A stretch of 43,932 nt of DNA from Pseudoxanthomonas sp. (GCF_024710765.1 NZ_JANJUE010000214.1:1-43932), one strand, 5' to 3'. Shown: positions 1-9,019, counted from the first letter of the stretch. Made by a program: numbers and translations. The notes: generated by a model not told the origin, from the sequence alone.

Positions 1-683
1 TCGTTGATCAGGGCGATGTTGACGTCGCGCTGGGTGTTCTCGATGACCTTGGCCGCCTCGGCCACGCGAATGCTGGAGGCCTTGTGGGTGCCGGCGACGA
101 CGATCGCGCCGTACAGCGCGTCAACGAAGTCGGCCACCTCCGGGGTGGAGCCGGAGGTCACCTTGGTGATGGTCTCCAGGCGGTGCTGCTTGTCTCCCGG
201 ATTGATGCGCTCGGGGCTATAGCCGGCATAGAAATCATCGTTGAACACCAGGCCGGACTCGCGCGCGATGATCGGCACGCAGACCTCCTCGGTCGCGCCC
301 GGGTAGACCGTCGATTCGTAGATCGCCACGCCACCGGGGCCGATCGCGCGGCCAACGGTGCGGCTGGCCGATTCCAGCGGGCGCAGGTCGGGGCGCTTGT
401 ACTCGTCGATCGGCGTGGGGACGGTGATGATGAAGACATTGCAGCCCTTCAGCGCCTCGGGGTCGTCGCTGAAGTCGAGCAACGACGCCTCCTTGAGCTC
501 GGCTTCCGAGACCTCCAGGGTGTGGTCGTGGTGGCCGCGCAGTTCCTGCACGCGCTTGCCGTTGATGTCGAACCCCAGCGTGGGGAAGCGGCGCCCGAAG
601 GCCGTGGCGAGCGGAAGGCCGACGTAGCCAAGGCCGATGACGGCAATCTTGACCTGGTCGAGTGCGGGCAGTGAGGCATTCAT
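1..683 (-). CDS. tviB: UDP-sugar 6-dehydrogenase, TviB/WbpA type (partial, C-terminus off the window)
   Basis: The gene oxidises the C6 hydroxyl of a UDP-N-acetylhexosamine to a uronic acid, an NAD-dependent cytosolic step towards surface polysaccharide. It begins at ATG 683 ([17 protein letters not shown]) and stays open for 227 codons to the left edge, so only the N-terminal half is visible. The Rossmann motif GLGYVGLP is at residues 17-24, followed by VPTPID and the stretch [11 protein letters not shown]. That last motif, together with [22 protein letters not shown], favours the TviB/WbpA/WbpO branch over plain UDP-glucose dehydrogenase. It is divergent from galE across about 208 bp, where no other gene is seen. 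The exact substrate (GlcNAc or GalNAc) is not resolved. Confidence 0.88.
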   Translation of the reverse strand, partial: MNASLPALDQVKIAVIGLGYVGLPLATAFGRRFPTLGFDINGKRVQELRGHHDHTLEVSEAELKEASLLDFSDDPEALKGCNVFIITVPTPIDEYKRPDLRPLESASRTVGRAIGPGGVAIYESTVYPGATEEVCVPIIARESGLVFNDDFYAGYSPERINPGDKQHRLETITKVTSGSTPEVADFVDALYGAIVVAGTHKASSIRVAEAAKVIENTQRDVNIALIN

Positions 684-891
684 CAAGCGTCGTTCCCCTG
701 TGGTGGACATGCGCACCGCTGGCAGTCTAGCGGGTGTGTACGCCGGGAAACGCGCAAACCATCGCGGAGAGGACACGCCGGGCGGATTCCGGCCGTGGCT
801 GGCCTGTCCGGAGCGGACATCGCGTATCATCAGGCGGGTACGGCCAGGACGTGACCGTGCCCGTGGACGAATCGATATCGGGAATGAAGGA

Positions 892-1908
892 ATGCGGATC
901 CTGCTTTGCGGCGGCGCCGGCTACATTGGCGCCCATACCTATGTGGAACTGATTGCGCGCGGCCATCGCGTGCATATCGCCGACAACTTCTCCAACAGTT
1001 CGCCGCAGGTGCTGGGCCGGCTGGAACGGATTGTCGGCCAGCCGCCGGTGTGCCATACCCTCGACCTGCGGGATCGAGCCGCGACCCATGCCCTGTTCGA
1101 CGCCCACGCCTATGACGCGGTTGTCCATTTCGCCGCGCTGAAGGCGGTAGGCGAGTCATGCGAGCGTCCGCTGGACTACTTCGAGAACAACATCAGCGGC
1201 ACCATCCACCTGCTGCAGGCCATGCGTGGCGCCGGCGTTCGCCGGCTGGTGTTCAGTTCCTCGGCCACGGTCTATGGCGACCCTGCGCAGGTACCCGTGC
1301 GCGAGGATGCGCCCCTGAGCGTGACCAATCCCTACGGGCGGACCAAGCTGGTGATGGAAGACCTGATCGGCGACTTGTGCCGGTCGGATCCGGAATTCCG
1401 TGCCGCCAACCTGCGCTATTTCAACCCGGTTGGCGCCCATGTCTCCGGCTTGATCGGGGAGGACCCGTCCGGCATTCCCAACAACCTGATGCCCTATATC
1501 TGCCAGGTGGCGGTCGGACGCCGCGAGCGCCTGCAGATATTCGGCGGCGACTACCCGACCCGCGATGGCACTGGCGTGCGCGACTACATCCATGTGGTCG
1601 ACCTGGCCCGTGCGCATGCCGATGCCCTTGATTACCTGATGCAAGCCGACCGCAGCCTGACCGTCAACCTGGGGACCGGGCAGGGCGCCAGCGTACTGGA
1701 ACTGGTGGCGGCCTTCGCACGCGCCTCCGGCCAGGCCATTCCGTATGACATCGTCGAGCGCAGGACCGGTGACGTCGCCGAGGTCTATGCCGACCCGAGA
1801 CTGGCGCGGGAACTGCTCGGCTGGCGCGCCGAACGTGGCATCGACGCCATGTGCGAGGACGCCTGGCGCTGGCAGTCGATGAATCCCCGCGGCTACGAAG
1901 CGGCCTGA
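892..1908 (+). CDS. galE: UDP-glucose 4-epimerase
   Basis: GalE interconverts UDP-glucose and UDP-galactose using bound NAD and feeds exopolysaccharide and LPS synthesis. The product is 338 residues, normal for the family. The NAD-binding motif GGAGYIG is at residues 7-13, the serine cluster FSSSATVYG at about 121-129, and the catalytic pair Y148-x3-K152 lies in NPYGRTK. The frame is open upstream to 637, but ATG 892 is chosen because GGAATGAAGGA lies directly before it and the Rossmann fold starts at residue 2. Together with the divergent TviB-type gene it suggests that the left edge borders a polysaccharide cluster. Confidence 0.95.
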   Translation: MRILLCGGAGYIGAHTYVELIARGHRVHIADNFSNSSPQVLGRLERIVGQPPVCHTLDLRDRAATHALFDAHAYDAVVHFAALKAVGESCERPLDYFENNISGTIHLLQAMRGAGVRRLVFSSSATVYGDPAQVPVREDAPLSVTNPYGRTKLVMEDLIGDLCRSDPEFRAANLRYFNPVGAHVSGLIGEDPSGIPNNLMPYICQVAVGRRERLQIFGGDYPTRDGTGVRDYIHVVDLARAHADALDYLMQADRSLTVNLGTGQGASVLELVAAFARASGQAIPYDIVERRTGDVAEVYADPRLARELLGWRAERGIDAMCEDAWRWQSMNPRGYEAA

Positions 1909-2011
1909 AGCGCCGTTTGGACGGGCGGACAGGTCCCTCGCGATCGGGACTGCTGGACGCTGCCGGCCGGTTCGCGGAGAATCCGCCGGACGGAGCCACC
2001 GACTGCTTGTC

Positions 2012-3061
2012 TTGCCACTGGAACGCGTAAACCGCATCGACGAGCAGACCCGCAGCCGCTTCGGCTTCCGCACCTATCGGATGCGGGTCCTGGGGCTGGG
2101 GCTCGGCACCCTGTGCGTCGGCGCGGTCCTGTACGAACACGGCGACGGCATCGCGCCCTGGTTGCTGTTGCTCTTCAACGGCCTGGTCTGGCCGCACCTG
2201 GCCTACTGGCGGGTCCGCCGCAGCCGCGATCCGATCAACGACGAGTACCGCAACCTGACCCTGGACGCAGCGATGGGCGGGTTCTGGGTGGCCGCCATGC
2301 GCTTTGACGCATTGCCGAGCGTCCTGCTGGCGGTGATGCTCACGATGGACAAGATCATCATCGGCGGGCCGCGCTTCGGCGCCCGCACGCTCGGGGCGAT
2401 GGCGCTCACCTGCCTGGCGGCCAGCGCCGCCTGGGGATTCGCCTTCGAGCCGCTGACCAGCTATCGGGTGGTCCTGGCCTGCCTGCCTTTCCTGGCGATC
2501 TACCCGATGGCGATCGGCTTCGCCACCCACGCGATTTCGCGCAAGGCCCAGCAACACAAGGATCTGCTGGAAAAGATGGCGCGCTTCGACGCCGCCACCG
2601 GCCTGATGAACCGCCAGCAATGGCTCTACGCGGTGGCGGTCGAGCTGAACCGCTACCAGCGCGCGCGCCTGCCGGCGGTGCTGGTGCTGATCGACATCGA
2701 TCACTTCAAGCAGATCAACGACACCCGCGGACATACCGTCGGCGACGGCGTGGTGGAGGAATTTGCCCGGTTGATGAAAGCCTGCCTGCGTGACGCCGAC
2801 ACCGGCGGACGCTACGGCGGTGACGAGTTCGGCATCGTCATGCCGGACACCCAGTGGGAAGAAGCGATCGTCGCGGCCGAACGCCTGCGCAGGCAGGTGG
2901 CGGCCTACGCGTTCACCCGCGACGGACTGCGCTGCACGGTCAGCATCGGGCTGGCCGAAATCAGTCCGTCGACGGCCACCGTCAGCGACTGGATCGACGC
3001 GGCCGATCGCGGCCTCTACCAGGCCAAGCGCAAGGGCCGCGACTGCATCGTGGTCGGCTGA
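2012..3061 (+). CDS. membrane diguanylate cyclase, MASE2-GGDEF (AdrA/DgcC-like)
   Basis: This protein would condense two GTP into cyclic di-GMP, a signal for biofilm and polysaccharide production. Residues about 18-170 form a MASE2-type membrane sensor (FRTYRMRVLGLGLG at the start, several hydrophobic helices). Residues about 190-349 form the GGDEF domain. The active loop GGDEF is intact at 269-273, and the inhibitory I-site RxxD is present as RDAD at 260-263, exactly five residues before it, so product feedback is expected. The start is a TTG with no clear Shine-Dalgarno; the next in-frame Met (residue 24) would cut into the MASE2 motif. Its stop is only 3 nt from the stop of the converging hydrolase gene. 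Confidence 0.9.
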   Translation: MPLERVNRIDEQTRSRFGFRTYRMRVLGLGLGTLCVGAVLYEHGDGIAPWLLLLFNGLVWPHLAYWRVRRSRDPINDEYRNLTLDAAMGGFWVAAMRFDALPSVLLAVMLTMDKIIIGGPRFGARTLGAMALTCLAASAAWGFAFEPLTSYRVVLACLPFLAIYPMAIGFATHAISRKAQQHKDLLEKMARFDAATGLMNRQQWLYAVAVELNRYQRARLPAVLVLIDIDHFKQINDTRGHTVGDGVVEEFARLMKACLRDADTGGRYGGDEFGIVMPDTQWEEAIVAAERLRRQVAAYAFTRDGLRCTVSIGLAEISPSTATVSDWIDAADRGLYQAKRKGRDCIVVG

Positions 3062-3064
3062 GGC

Positions 3065-3913
3065 TCAGCCCTCGCCCGGTCCGCACAGCGTGGCGGCGAC
3101 GGTTTCCGGCTGCTTCATCCAGGCGAAATGATCCGCACGGGCGCCAAGTGCGTGCGCGTCCAGCCGGGTGATGTGCTTGCCCGCGCGCGGGAACTTGGCC
3201 AGCAGGCCGGCGAGCGACGCCGGCGGGGCCAGCCAGTCACGCTCGAACAGCACGCCGCGAATGGCCGGGGACGCGGTGGCCATGCCGGCTTCCAGATCCG
3301 TTTCCAGGCCGGCGGCGGCGTAGCGGCCACCCAGGCCGACGGTGGCCCAGTCGACGATCAGTCCGCGCGCCTCCTCGCCGCCGAAGCCCAGCCGGCGACC
3401 GGGGAAGGTGCCGCGCCGACGCGCGATCCAGATCGCGAACTGGTAGAACCAGGGCAACAGCCAACCGCGTGGCGGGGCGAAGGTTTTCCAGTGGGGCGTG
3501 CCGCTGGCCACCAGCCACAGCCGTTCGAAGTCCGGGACATGCAGGCCCAGGTAGCAGGCCGCGAGTTGTCCGCCCAGGCTGTGCCCGCCGATGACGGAAA
3601 CGCCCTCCACGCCCTGGGCGCGCAGTGCCGTGTGGCTGGCCGGCAGATCCCGCTCCAGCAGTTCCCGATAGGCCCAGTCATGCCGGCGGTCCGGCCGCAG
3701 GCTGCTGCTGCCGTTGCCTCGCCATTCGTGCAGGTAGACCGCGACGCCGCGGGCCGCCAGTGCCTCGGCGAACGGCAGATAGTGGCGGGCCGCCACGCCC
3801 AATGCCGGCAACCACAGAAGATGCGCCCAGGCGTGCTCCGGCACGCGCGCGGCCAGGGTCCAGGCGTGGCCATCGGTGCCTTGCACCGGCAATTCCAGCG
3901 CACGTATGTTCAT
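3065..3913 (-). CDS. alpha/beta hydrolase (COG4757-like)
   Basis: This is a 282-residue alpha/beta-fold hydrolase of unknown substrate. The nucleophile elbow GGHSLGG puts the catalytic serine at residue 112; an oxyanion-side motif LHEWRGNGSS lies at 61-70, and the likely histidine is in ADHFAWMKQPE near the C-terminus. No signal peptide is seen, so it is probably cytosolic. The frame runs open far upstream through thiD and the SulP gene, but that reading is an antiphase shadow. The real start ATG 3913 overlaps the thiD stop by 4 nt (ATGA), which implies translational coupling. The family resembles COG4757 predicted hydrolases; esterase or lipase activity is only a guess. Confidence 0.83.
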   Translation of the reverse strand: MNIRALELPVQGTDGHAWTLAARVPEHAWAHLLWLPALGVAARHYLPFAEALAARGVAVYLHEWRGNGSSSLRPDRRHDWAYRELLERDLPASHTALRAQGVEGVSVIGGHSLGGQLAACYLGLHVPDFERLWLVASGTPHWKTFAPPRGWLLPWFYQFAIWIARRRGTFPGRRLGFGGEEARGLIVDWATVGLGGRYAAAGLETDLEAGMATASPAIRGVLFERDWLAPPASLAGLLAKFPRAGKHITRLDAHALGARADHFAWMKQPETVAATLCGPGEG

Positions 3914-4719
3914 CGGTCGGGCGAGGCTCCGAAGTGATCCAGGACCACGACAGCGCTGCGGCCGGGACGATATCCCTGTTTCAGCGCGGCATGCACATAG
4001 TCGGAAGCGGCGAAGCAGGCATCGGCCAGCGGCGTGCCGCGGCACAGGTTGGCGGCGATCGCCGAGGCCAGGGTGCAGCCGGTGCCGTGCGCTTCGAGCG
4101 ACAGGCGCGGATGGGAAATGCCGTGCACGCCGGTGGCATCGGCGAACAGGTCGGTGACGTCGCCCGTGCCCGGCAGGTGCCCGCCTTTCAGGAAAACCGC
4201 CTGCGCACCGAGTTCGCGCAACGCGAGCGCCGCCGCATGCATGGCGTCCAGATCCGGGATGCGCCGGCCCAGCAGCAACTCGGCCTCCGGCAGGTTCGGC
4301 GTGACCACGCTGGCCATCGGCAGCAATTGGACGCGCAACGCCTGCAGGGCGCTGTCTTCGAGCAGCTTGGCGCCACTGGTGGCGACCATCACCGGGTCCA
4401 CCACCACGAAGGCCGGCGCGCGCATGCGCAGCGCGTCGGCGACCGTGCCGATCACGTCGGCGGTGGCGAGCATGCCCAGCTTGGCCACCCGCACGTCGAA
4501 GTCGTCGAAACAGGCATCCAGCTGCGCGCGCAGGAAATCCATCGGCGGCACGTTCACCGTGCTCACGCCGCGGGTGTGCTGGGCGGTCAGGGCGGCGATG
4601 GCGGACAGGCCGTGTACGCGGTGGGCGGCGAAGGTCTTGAGATCGGCCTGGATGCCGGCACCGCCACCGGAGTCGGAGCCGGCGATGGTGAGGGCGGAGA
4701 CGCGGGACGGAATGGACAT
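3910..4719 (-). CDS. thiD: hydroxymethylpyrimidine/phosphomethylpyrimidine kinase
   Basis: ThiD phosphorylates HMP and then HMP-phosphate to give HMP-PP, the pyrimidine half of thiamine diphosphate. The 269-residue product opens with ALTIAGSDSGGGAGIQADLKTF, the typical ribokinase-fold N-terminus. It carries VVDPVMVATSG and VTPNLPEAELL in the middle, and the C-terminal EAHGTGCTLASAIAANL anion-hole motif with the catalytic aspartate position replaced by the family's usual cysteine (GTGC). ATG 4719 is preferred over an upstream in-frame ATG at 4746 that would add nine residues. It follows the SulP gene by 42 nt. No thiamine riboswitch is visible upstream, and no other thi genes are nearby, so its control is probably through the upstream genes' promoter. 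Confidence 0.95.
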   Translation of the reverse strand: MSIPSRVSALTIAGSDSGGGAGIQADLKTFAAHRVHGLSAIAALTAQHTRGVSTVNVPPMDFLRAQLDACFDDFDVRVAKLGMLATADVIGTVADALRMRAPAFVVVDPVMVATSGAKLLEDSALQALRVQLLPMASVVTPNLPEAELLLGRRIPDLDAMHAAALALRELGAQAVFLKGGHLPGTGDVTDLFADATGVHGISHPRLSLEAHGTGCTLASAIAANLCRGTPLADACFAASDYVHAALKQGYRPGRSAVVVLDHFGASPDR

Positions 4720-4761
4720 GCGCGCATTGTGCCCTGTACCGGCCATCGCGTCGCCCGGGCC

Positions 4762-6450
4762 TCAGGCCGGTGGCCTCTCCACCAGTGATGTGGCCAGCTT
4801 CAGCGCGCGCTCGAAGTTGGCCACGAAATGGACCTGGCCCGGACGTTCGCCGAAATCCATGCCGGCCAGCACGCGGTTGGGCTGCGTCTGCAGGCCGGAG
4901 ACGATCAGGACGATGCCGCGGCGCTGGCAGCGGCGAGCCAGGTTTTCCATGGCATGCACGCCGCTGGCATCGATCAGTGGCACCAGCCGCATGCGCAGGA
5001 TGAAGACCCGCGGCGGTTCCAGGAACTGATCGAGCAGGTCGTCGAGCCGGTTGGCCACGCCGAAGAACAACGGCCCGCTGATCTGGTAGACCTCCACGCC
5101 CGGCGGCAACTGCGCGCGCTGGCCCTCGTCGATGCTCTCCTCGCCGTCCATCGAGCGCATCCCCGAACTGATTTCGACGCTTTCGGCCATGCGGTGCATG
5201 AACACCAACGTCGCCACCACCAGGCCGACTTCGATGGCGATGGTCAGATCGAAGAACACCGTCAGCAGGAAGGTCAGCAACAGGACCAGGCGGTCTCCCC
5301 AGGGAGCCGACAAGGTATGCCGGAAATGTTCGTGTTCGCTCATGTTCCAGGCCACCACCAGCAACACGGCGGCCAATGCCGGCAGTGGCACGTAGCGCAT
5401 CAGCGGCGCCAGCAGCAGCATGAACAGCAGCAGGAACAGCGCGTGCAGCATTCCCGCCACCGGCGAACGGGCTCCCGCCCGGATGTTGGTCGCGGTGCGC
5501 GCGATTGCCCCGGTCGCCGGCAGGCCCCCGAACAGCGCGGCTCCCACGTTGGCCACGCCCTGCGCGACCAACTCGCCGTTGGAGCGGTGCCGGCTGCCGA
5601 TCATGCCATCCGCCACCACGGCCGACAGCAGGGATTCCACGCCTGCCAGGAATGCAATGGTGAAGGAACTGGGCAACATCTCCAGCGTGCGCTCGAAGGG
5701 AATGTGCGGAAAGTCGAAGCTGGGCAGGGCGGAGGGAAGATCGCCAAAGCGCGTGCCGATGGTGTCGACGGGCAGGGCGAACGCGAGGCCCATGCCGGTG
5801 CAGACCAGCAGCGCGATCAGGAAACCCGGCCATTTTGGTTTCCAGTGGCGCAGGCCGAAGATCACCACCAGGCCCATCATCGTCAGTGCCAATGCCGACA
5901 CCTGGATGGTATCGACATGCCGGGCGTAGGCGATCCAGCGGGGAACGAATTCCGATGGCAGGGTCTCCATCCGCAGGCCGAGGGCATCCTTGATCTGGCT
6001 GGAAAAAATGCTGACCGCGATGCCGGCGGTGAAGCCGGTGATGACGGGCTGTGGCATGTATTTCATCAGCGTGCCCAGGCGCAGCAGGCCGGCGGCGATG
6101 AGCATCAGTCCCGCCAGCAGCGTGCACAGGATCAATCCCCCGAACCCGAACCGCTCGATGACCACGAATACGACCGGAATGAATGCCGCGGTCGGGCCGC
6201 CGATCTGAACCCGGGAGCCTCCCAGTGCGGAGATCAGGAAACCGGCCACGATGGCGGTGTACAGGCCCTTCTCCGGCGCGGCGCCACTGGCGATTGCCAA
6301 TGCCATCGCCAGCGGCAGGGCGACGATGGCGACGGTGAGTCCGGCGAGCGCGTCCTGCCGCAGCGATTGCCAACGGTAACCTTCATGCAACACGGTGTAC
6401 GACTTCGGAATGAACTGCCGCAGGTAGTCGTGCAGGTTGAAGGCGGACAT
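4762..6450 (-). CDS. SulP-family anion transporter with STAS domain
   Basis: This inner-membrane secondary transporter of the SLC26/SulP family carries sulfate, bicarbonate or a related anion. The 562 residues comprise an N-terminal segment, about 12-14 hydrophobic helices (residues about 25-430) with the family motif GLYTAIVAGFLISALGGSRVQIGGPTAA, given here only in outline as GLYTAIVAGF and IGGPTAAF. A cytoplasmic STAS domain follows from about 450. In the STAS domain LIDASGVHAMENL matches the loop that is phosphorylated in anti-sigma-factor antagonists. ATG 6450 starts the protein 14 nt after the DUF1275 stop, so the two are probably co-transcribed with the XRE gene. The transported anion cannot be read from the sequence. 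Confidence 0.92.
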   Translation of the reverse strand: MSAFNLHDYLRQFIPKSYTVLHEGYRWQSLRQDALAGLTVAIVALPLAMALAIASGAAPEKGLYTAIVAGFLISALGGSRVQIGGPTAAFIPVVFVVIERFGFGGLILCTLLAGLMLIAAGLLRLGTLMKYMPQPVITGFTAGIAVSIFSSQIKDALGLRMETLPSEFVPRWIAYARHVDTIQVSALALTMMGLVVIFGLRHWKPKWPGFLIALLVCTGMGLAFALPVDTIGTRFGDLPSALPSFDFPHIPFERTLEMLPSSFTIAFLAGVESLLSAVVADGMIGSRHRSNGELVAQGVANVGAALFGGLPATGAIARTATNIRAGARSPVAGMLHALFLLLFMLLLAPLMRYVPLPALAAVLLVVAWNMSEHEHFRHTLSAPWGDRLVLLLTFLLTVFFDLTIAIEVGLVVATLVFMHRMAESVEISSGMRSMDGEESIDEGQRAQLPPGVEVYQISGPLFFGVANRLDDLLDQFLEPPRVFILRMRLVPLIDASGVHAMENLARRCQRRGIVLIVSGLQTQPNRVLAGMDFGERPGQVHFVANFERALKLATSLVERPPA

Positions 6451-6464
6451 GGCGTGTTCCGTGG

Positions 6465-7184
6465 CTAGCGGGACCGTGAGGAAGGCTGCCGGGCGTCGCG
6501 CGGCGCCGAATGCCGGCGTTGTCGCAGCAGCACCCAGTTGCGGTAGAGCACGTAGCTGATCCCGGTCAGGCCGGTGAGCACCGCCGGAACCAGCAGTGCG
6601 TGGTAGTGCAGGGCGCGAAACAGCCAAGTCCCCAGGACGCCGCCGCCGAGGAAGCCGCTGATGATCAGGCCGCTGAGGGTCAACCGGCGCAGGGGCAGCG
6701 GCATGCCGCGCAGCGCGTGCCCCAGTCCGATGCCGAGGTCGGTGAACATGCCGCTCAGGTGGGTCGTGCGCACGACCGCGCCGCTGTATGTCGTGACCAT
6801 GGCGTTCTGCAGCCCGCACGCCATGGCCACCAGCAGGGCGCCGGCCAGTTGCTGGCGGATGAACAAGGGTACGGATGCCAGCAGCAGCACGGACTCGACC
6901 GCCAGCGCCACCCCGTAGCGGCGGCCGAGCCGCAGGGTGCTGTCCTGGATGATCAGGCCGCTGAGCGTGGCGCCCGCACTGAAAGCGATCAGGATGCCCC
7001 ACAACTGGCCGATCGCGCGCCAGTCGCCGTCGGCGAGCGCCGCGCCCAGCAGGCTGGTGGTGCCGGTGAGATGGCTGAGCGCCTGGTGTTCGAAACCCAG
7101 GTAGCCCACGACGTTGATCATGCCGGCGATGCAGGCCAGCACGATGGCGCCTACCCAGACCCAGCGTGGCAGTTGCGCGGCCAT
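6465..7184 (-). CDS. DUF1275 (YoaK-type) membrane protein
   Basis: This is a 239-residue polytopic membrane protein with about six hydrophobic helices. It matches the DUF1275/YoaK pattern: an early GMINVVGYLGF, then LTGTTSLLGAAL, and a conserved GLQNAMVTTYSGAVVRTTHLSGMFTDLG-like region (positions about 126-153). The function of the family is unknown. It sits between a small XRE regulator and a SulP transporter, with 61 nt and 14 nt spacing, on the same strand. The context suggests an accessory role in anion or pH handling, but that is inference. The C-terminus is a short basic, serine-rich tail. Confidence 0.88.
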   Translation of the reverse strand: MAAQLPRWVWVGAIVLACIAGMINVVGYLGFEHQALSHLTGTTSLLGAALADGDWRAIGQLWGILIAFSAGATLSGLIIQDSTLRLGRRYGVALAVESVLLLASVPLFIRQQLAGALLVAMACGLQNAMVTTYSGAVVRTTHLSGMFTDLGIGLGHALRGMPLPLRRLTLSGLIISGFLGGGVLGTWLFRALHYHALLVPAVLTGLTGISYVLYRNWVLLRQRRHSAPRDARQPSSRSR

Positions 7185-7245
7185 CGCACTCAGCGGGTCC
7201 GCTGTGGATTGCGGCAGCAGGCAGGAAGCGGGGAGCGCCGCGACG

Positions 7246-7497
7246 TCATGCCGGTTCCTTCAGGCGCACGCCGCGTCCCAGGCCGCGGCTGGGCTGCCCG
7301 TCGCCGATCAGTTCGACGCCGGCGCCGTCCAGCGCCGCGATTACTTTCATGAGCGTGTCCACCACGCCGCGCACGGTGCCTTCGCTGGCCTCCATGCGCT
7401 GGATGGTCGGAAGCGATACGCCGGCGAGCTCGGCCAGCGTGCGCTGGTCTACGCCAAGCAGGGCGCGGGCAGCGCGCATCTGTGCGGAGGTGATCAT
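7246..7497 (-). CDS. small XRE-family helix-turn-helix regulator
   Basis: This 83-residue DNA-binding protein is almost entirely one HTH_XRE domain: MRAARALLGVDQRTLAELAGVSLPTIQRME spans helices 1-4 (residues 7-36), and the recognition helix is at about 27-36. A short C-terminal segment rich in Gly and Arg has no recognisable ligand domain. A good ribosome site (AAGGA) precedes ATG 7497. It is the first gene of the XRE-DUF1275-SulP run and lies about 60 nt downstream of the AT-rich island, so autoregulation of the unit is likely. Such single-domain XRE proteins next to transporters usually act as local repressors; this is inferred from family and position only. Confidence 0.88.
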   Translation of the reverse strand: MITSAQMRAARALLGVDQRTLAELAGVSLPTIQRMEASEGTVRGVVDTLMKVIAALDGAGVELIGDGQPSRGLGRGVRLKEPA

Positions 7498-7554
7498 GGG
7501 TGGCGTCCTTCGGAACGCCGCCCATGATGCGCTTCTCAGCCGTGCCTATGCAAG

Positions 7555-7600
7555 CTTTTGGATTTAATTATAATGTTTTATACATCAAATTGTAGGGCGA
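7555..7600 (-). promoter_or_regulatory. AT-rich promoter/operator island upstream of the XRE-DUF1275-SulP genes
   Basis: A stretch of about 45 nt is almost free of G and C in an otherwise very GC-rich region. On the minus strand it contains TTGATG and TATAAT, but these are only 10 nt apart, so the true -35/-10 pair is unclear. An imperfect dyad with ATGT and ACAT ends 13 nt apart (ATGT-N5-ACAT) lies inside and could be the XRE operator. It lies directly after the phoH stop at 7619, so the downstream genes need not depend on phoH read-through. Confidence 0.5.
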
Positions 7601-7618
7601 AGATGGAGAGTATGAGCC

Positions 7619-9019
7619 TCAGAGCACTTCCGAGGCGTAGTCTGCCAACCGCGAGCGCTCGCCCCGGCGCAGGGTGATGTGTGCGCTGTGCGCCCAGACC
7701 TTGAACCGGTCCACCGCATAGGTCAGGCCGGAGGTGGTCTCGGTCAGGTAGGGCGTGTCGATCTGCTCGACGTTGCCCAGGCAGACGATCTTGGTGCCCG
7801 GCCCGGCGCGCGTGATCAGGGTCTTCATCTGCTTCGGGGTCAGGTTCTGCGCCTCGTCCAGGATCAGGTAGCGGCTCAGGAAGGTGCGGCCACGCATGAA
7901 GTTCATCGAGCGGATCTTGATCCGGCTGGCCAGCAGATCGTTGGTCGCCGCGCGGCCCCAGGCGCCGCCTTCCTGGGTGTGGGTGAGCACTTCCAGGTTG
8001 TCGGTCAGCGCGCCCAGCCACGGCGTCATCTTTTCTTCCTCGGTGCCGGGCAGGAAGCCGATGTCCTCGCCGACGCTGACGGTGGCGCGGGTCATGATGA
8101 TTTCGCGGTAGCGCTGCTGGTCCATCGTCTGCGCCAGGCCGGCCGCCAGCGCCAGCAGGGTCTTGCCGGTGCCGGCGGTGCCGAGCAGGGTGACGAAATC
8201 GATTTCCGGATCCATCAGCGCGTTCAGCGCGAAGTTCTGCTCGCGGTTGCGCGCGGTGATGCCCCAGACCGCGTGCTGGCCGTGGCGGAAATCATCGACG
8301 ATGGTCAGCGTGGCCTTGCGGTCCGCGCCGACCTTGACCACGCGCAGTTCGACCTCGTCGTCGCCGGGCAGGTACAGGTACTGGTTGGGATACCAGTCCT
8401 CGTCGTCGGCCAGGGTGATCTCGTAGCTGGTGCGGCCCTTGTCGCTCCAACTGCGCAGATCGGCATTGTGCTTGTGCCAGAAATCCTCGCCCAGCTCGGT
8501 GGCGCCGGTGTACAGCAGGCTGAAATCGTCGAGCGCGCGATCGTTCTCGTAGTCCTCGGCGGCCAGCCCGCTGATCGAGGCCTTGATGCGCAGGTTGATG
8601 TCCTTGGACACCAGGATGACCGGGACTTCCGGATGTTCCTCGCGCAGTTCCAGTACCGACGCCAGGATCTTGTTGTCCGGCGCCACGGTGCCGAACGTGC
8701 GGCCCGGATCCACCGGCTTGACCTGGAAGTACAGCTTGCCGATCTGGCCGCGCGATTTCAGCTGCAGGCCCTGCGGGTGGGTCAGGGTGATGCCGGCCTG
8801 GATGTGATCGGCGCCGGCGCCGACGATCAGTTCGTTGAGGAAACGGCTGACCTGGCGGGCGTTGCGGCTGACTTCGGAGGTGCCCTTCTTGGCGTTGTCC
8901 AGTTCCTCGATCACCTGCATCGGCAGGAACACGTCGTGCTCTTCGAACTTGAACAGCGCCGTGGGGTCGTGCATCAGCACGTTGGTGTCCAGCACATAGA
9001 TGCGCTTGCTTCGGGTCAT
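7619..9019 (-). CDS. PhoH2-type PIN domain / RNA helicase-like ATPase
   Basis: This 466-residue protein joins a PIN ribonuclease domain (about 1-150) to a PhoH ATPase domain (about 250-466). PIN acidic residues are D11 (VLDTNVLMHD), E39 and D41 (EELD), D115 (PDNKIL) and D140 (VSKDIN). The Walker A motif GTAGTGKT is at 280-287, and Walker B appears as LILDEAQNLTPKQMKT. PhoH2 proteins are known as coupled RNA unwinding and cleaving enzymes. All key residues look intact, so activity is expected. It lies 115 nt downstream of bcp on the same strand. No toxin-antitoxin partner such as the actinobacterial phoAT is seen in front of it. Confidence 0.93.
   Translation of the reverse strand: MTRSKRIYVLDTNVLMHDPTALFKFEEHDVFLPMQVIEELDNAKKGTSEVSRNARQVSRFLNELIVGAGADHIQAGITLTHPQGLQLKSRGQIGKLYFQVKPVDPGRTFGTVAPDNKILASVLELREEHPEVPVILVSKDINLRIKASISGLAAEDYENDRALDDFSLLYTGATELGEDFWHKHNADLRSWSDKGRTSYEITLADDEDWYPNQYLYLPGDDEVELRVVKVGADRKATLTIVDDFRHGQHAVWGITARNREQNFALNALMDPEIDFVTLLGTAGTGKTLLALAAGLAQTMDQQRYREIIMTRATVSVGEDIGFLPGTEEEKMTPWLGALTDNLEVLTHTQEGGAWGRAATNDLLASRIKIRSMNFMRGRTFLSRYLILDEAQNLTPKQMKTLITRAGPGTKIVCLGNVEQIDTPYLTETTSGLTYAVDRFKVWAHSAHITLRRGERSRLADYASEVL

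Noticed and set aside
4720-4761. Thiamine riboswitch before thiD
   Set aside because: Only 42 nt separate thiD from the SulP stop, too short for a TPP element, and no such motif is seen.
3065-6373. Apparent 1102-residue fusion of hydrolase with upstream sequence
   Set aside because: Upstream of ATG 3913 the frame reads thiD and SulP out of phase and gives Arg/His-rich nonsense; the real genes there are in other frames.
4828-6468. Plus-strand open frame opposite the SulP gene
   Set aside because: His/Gln/Arg-rich shadow with no domain; the minus strand encodes a clear transporter.
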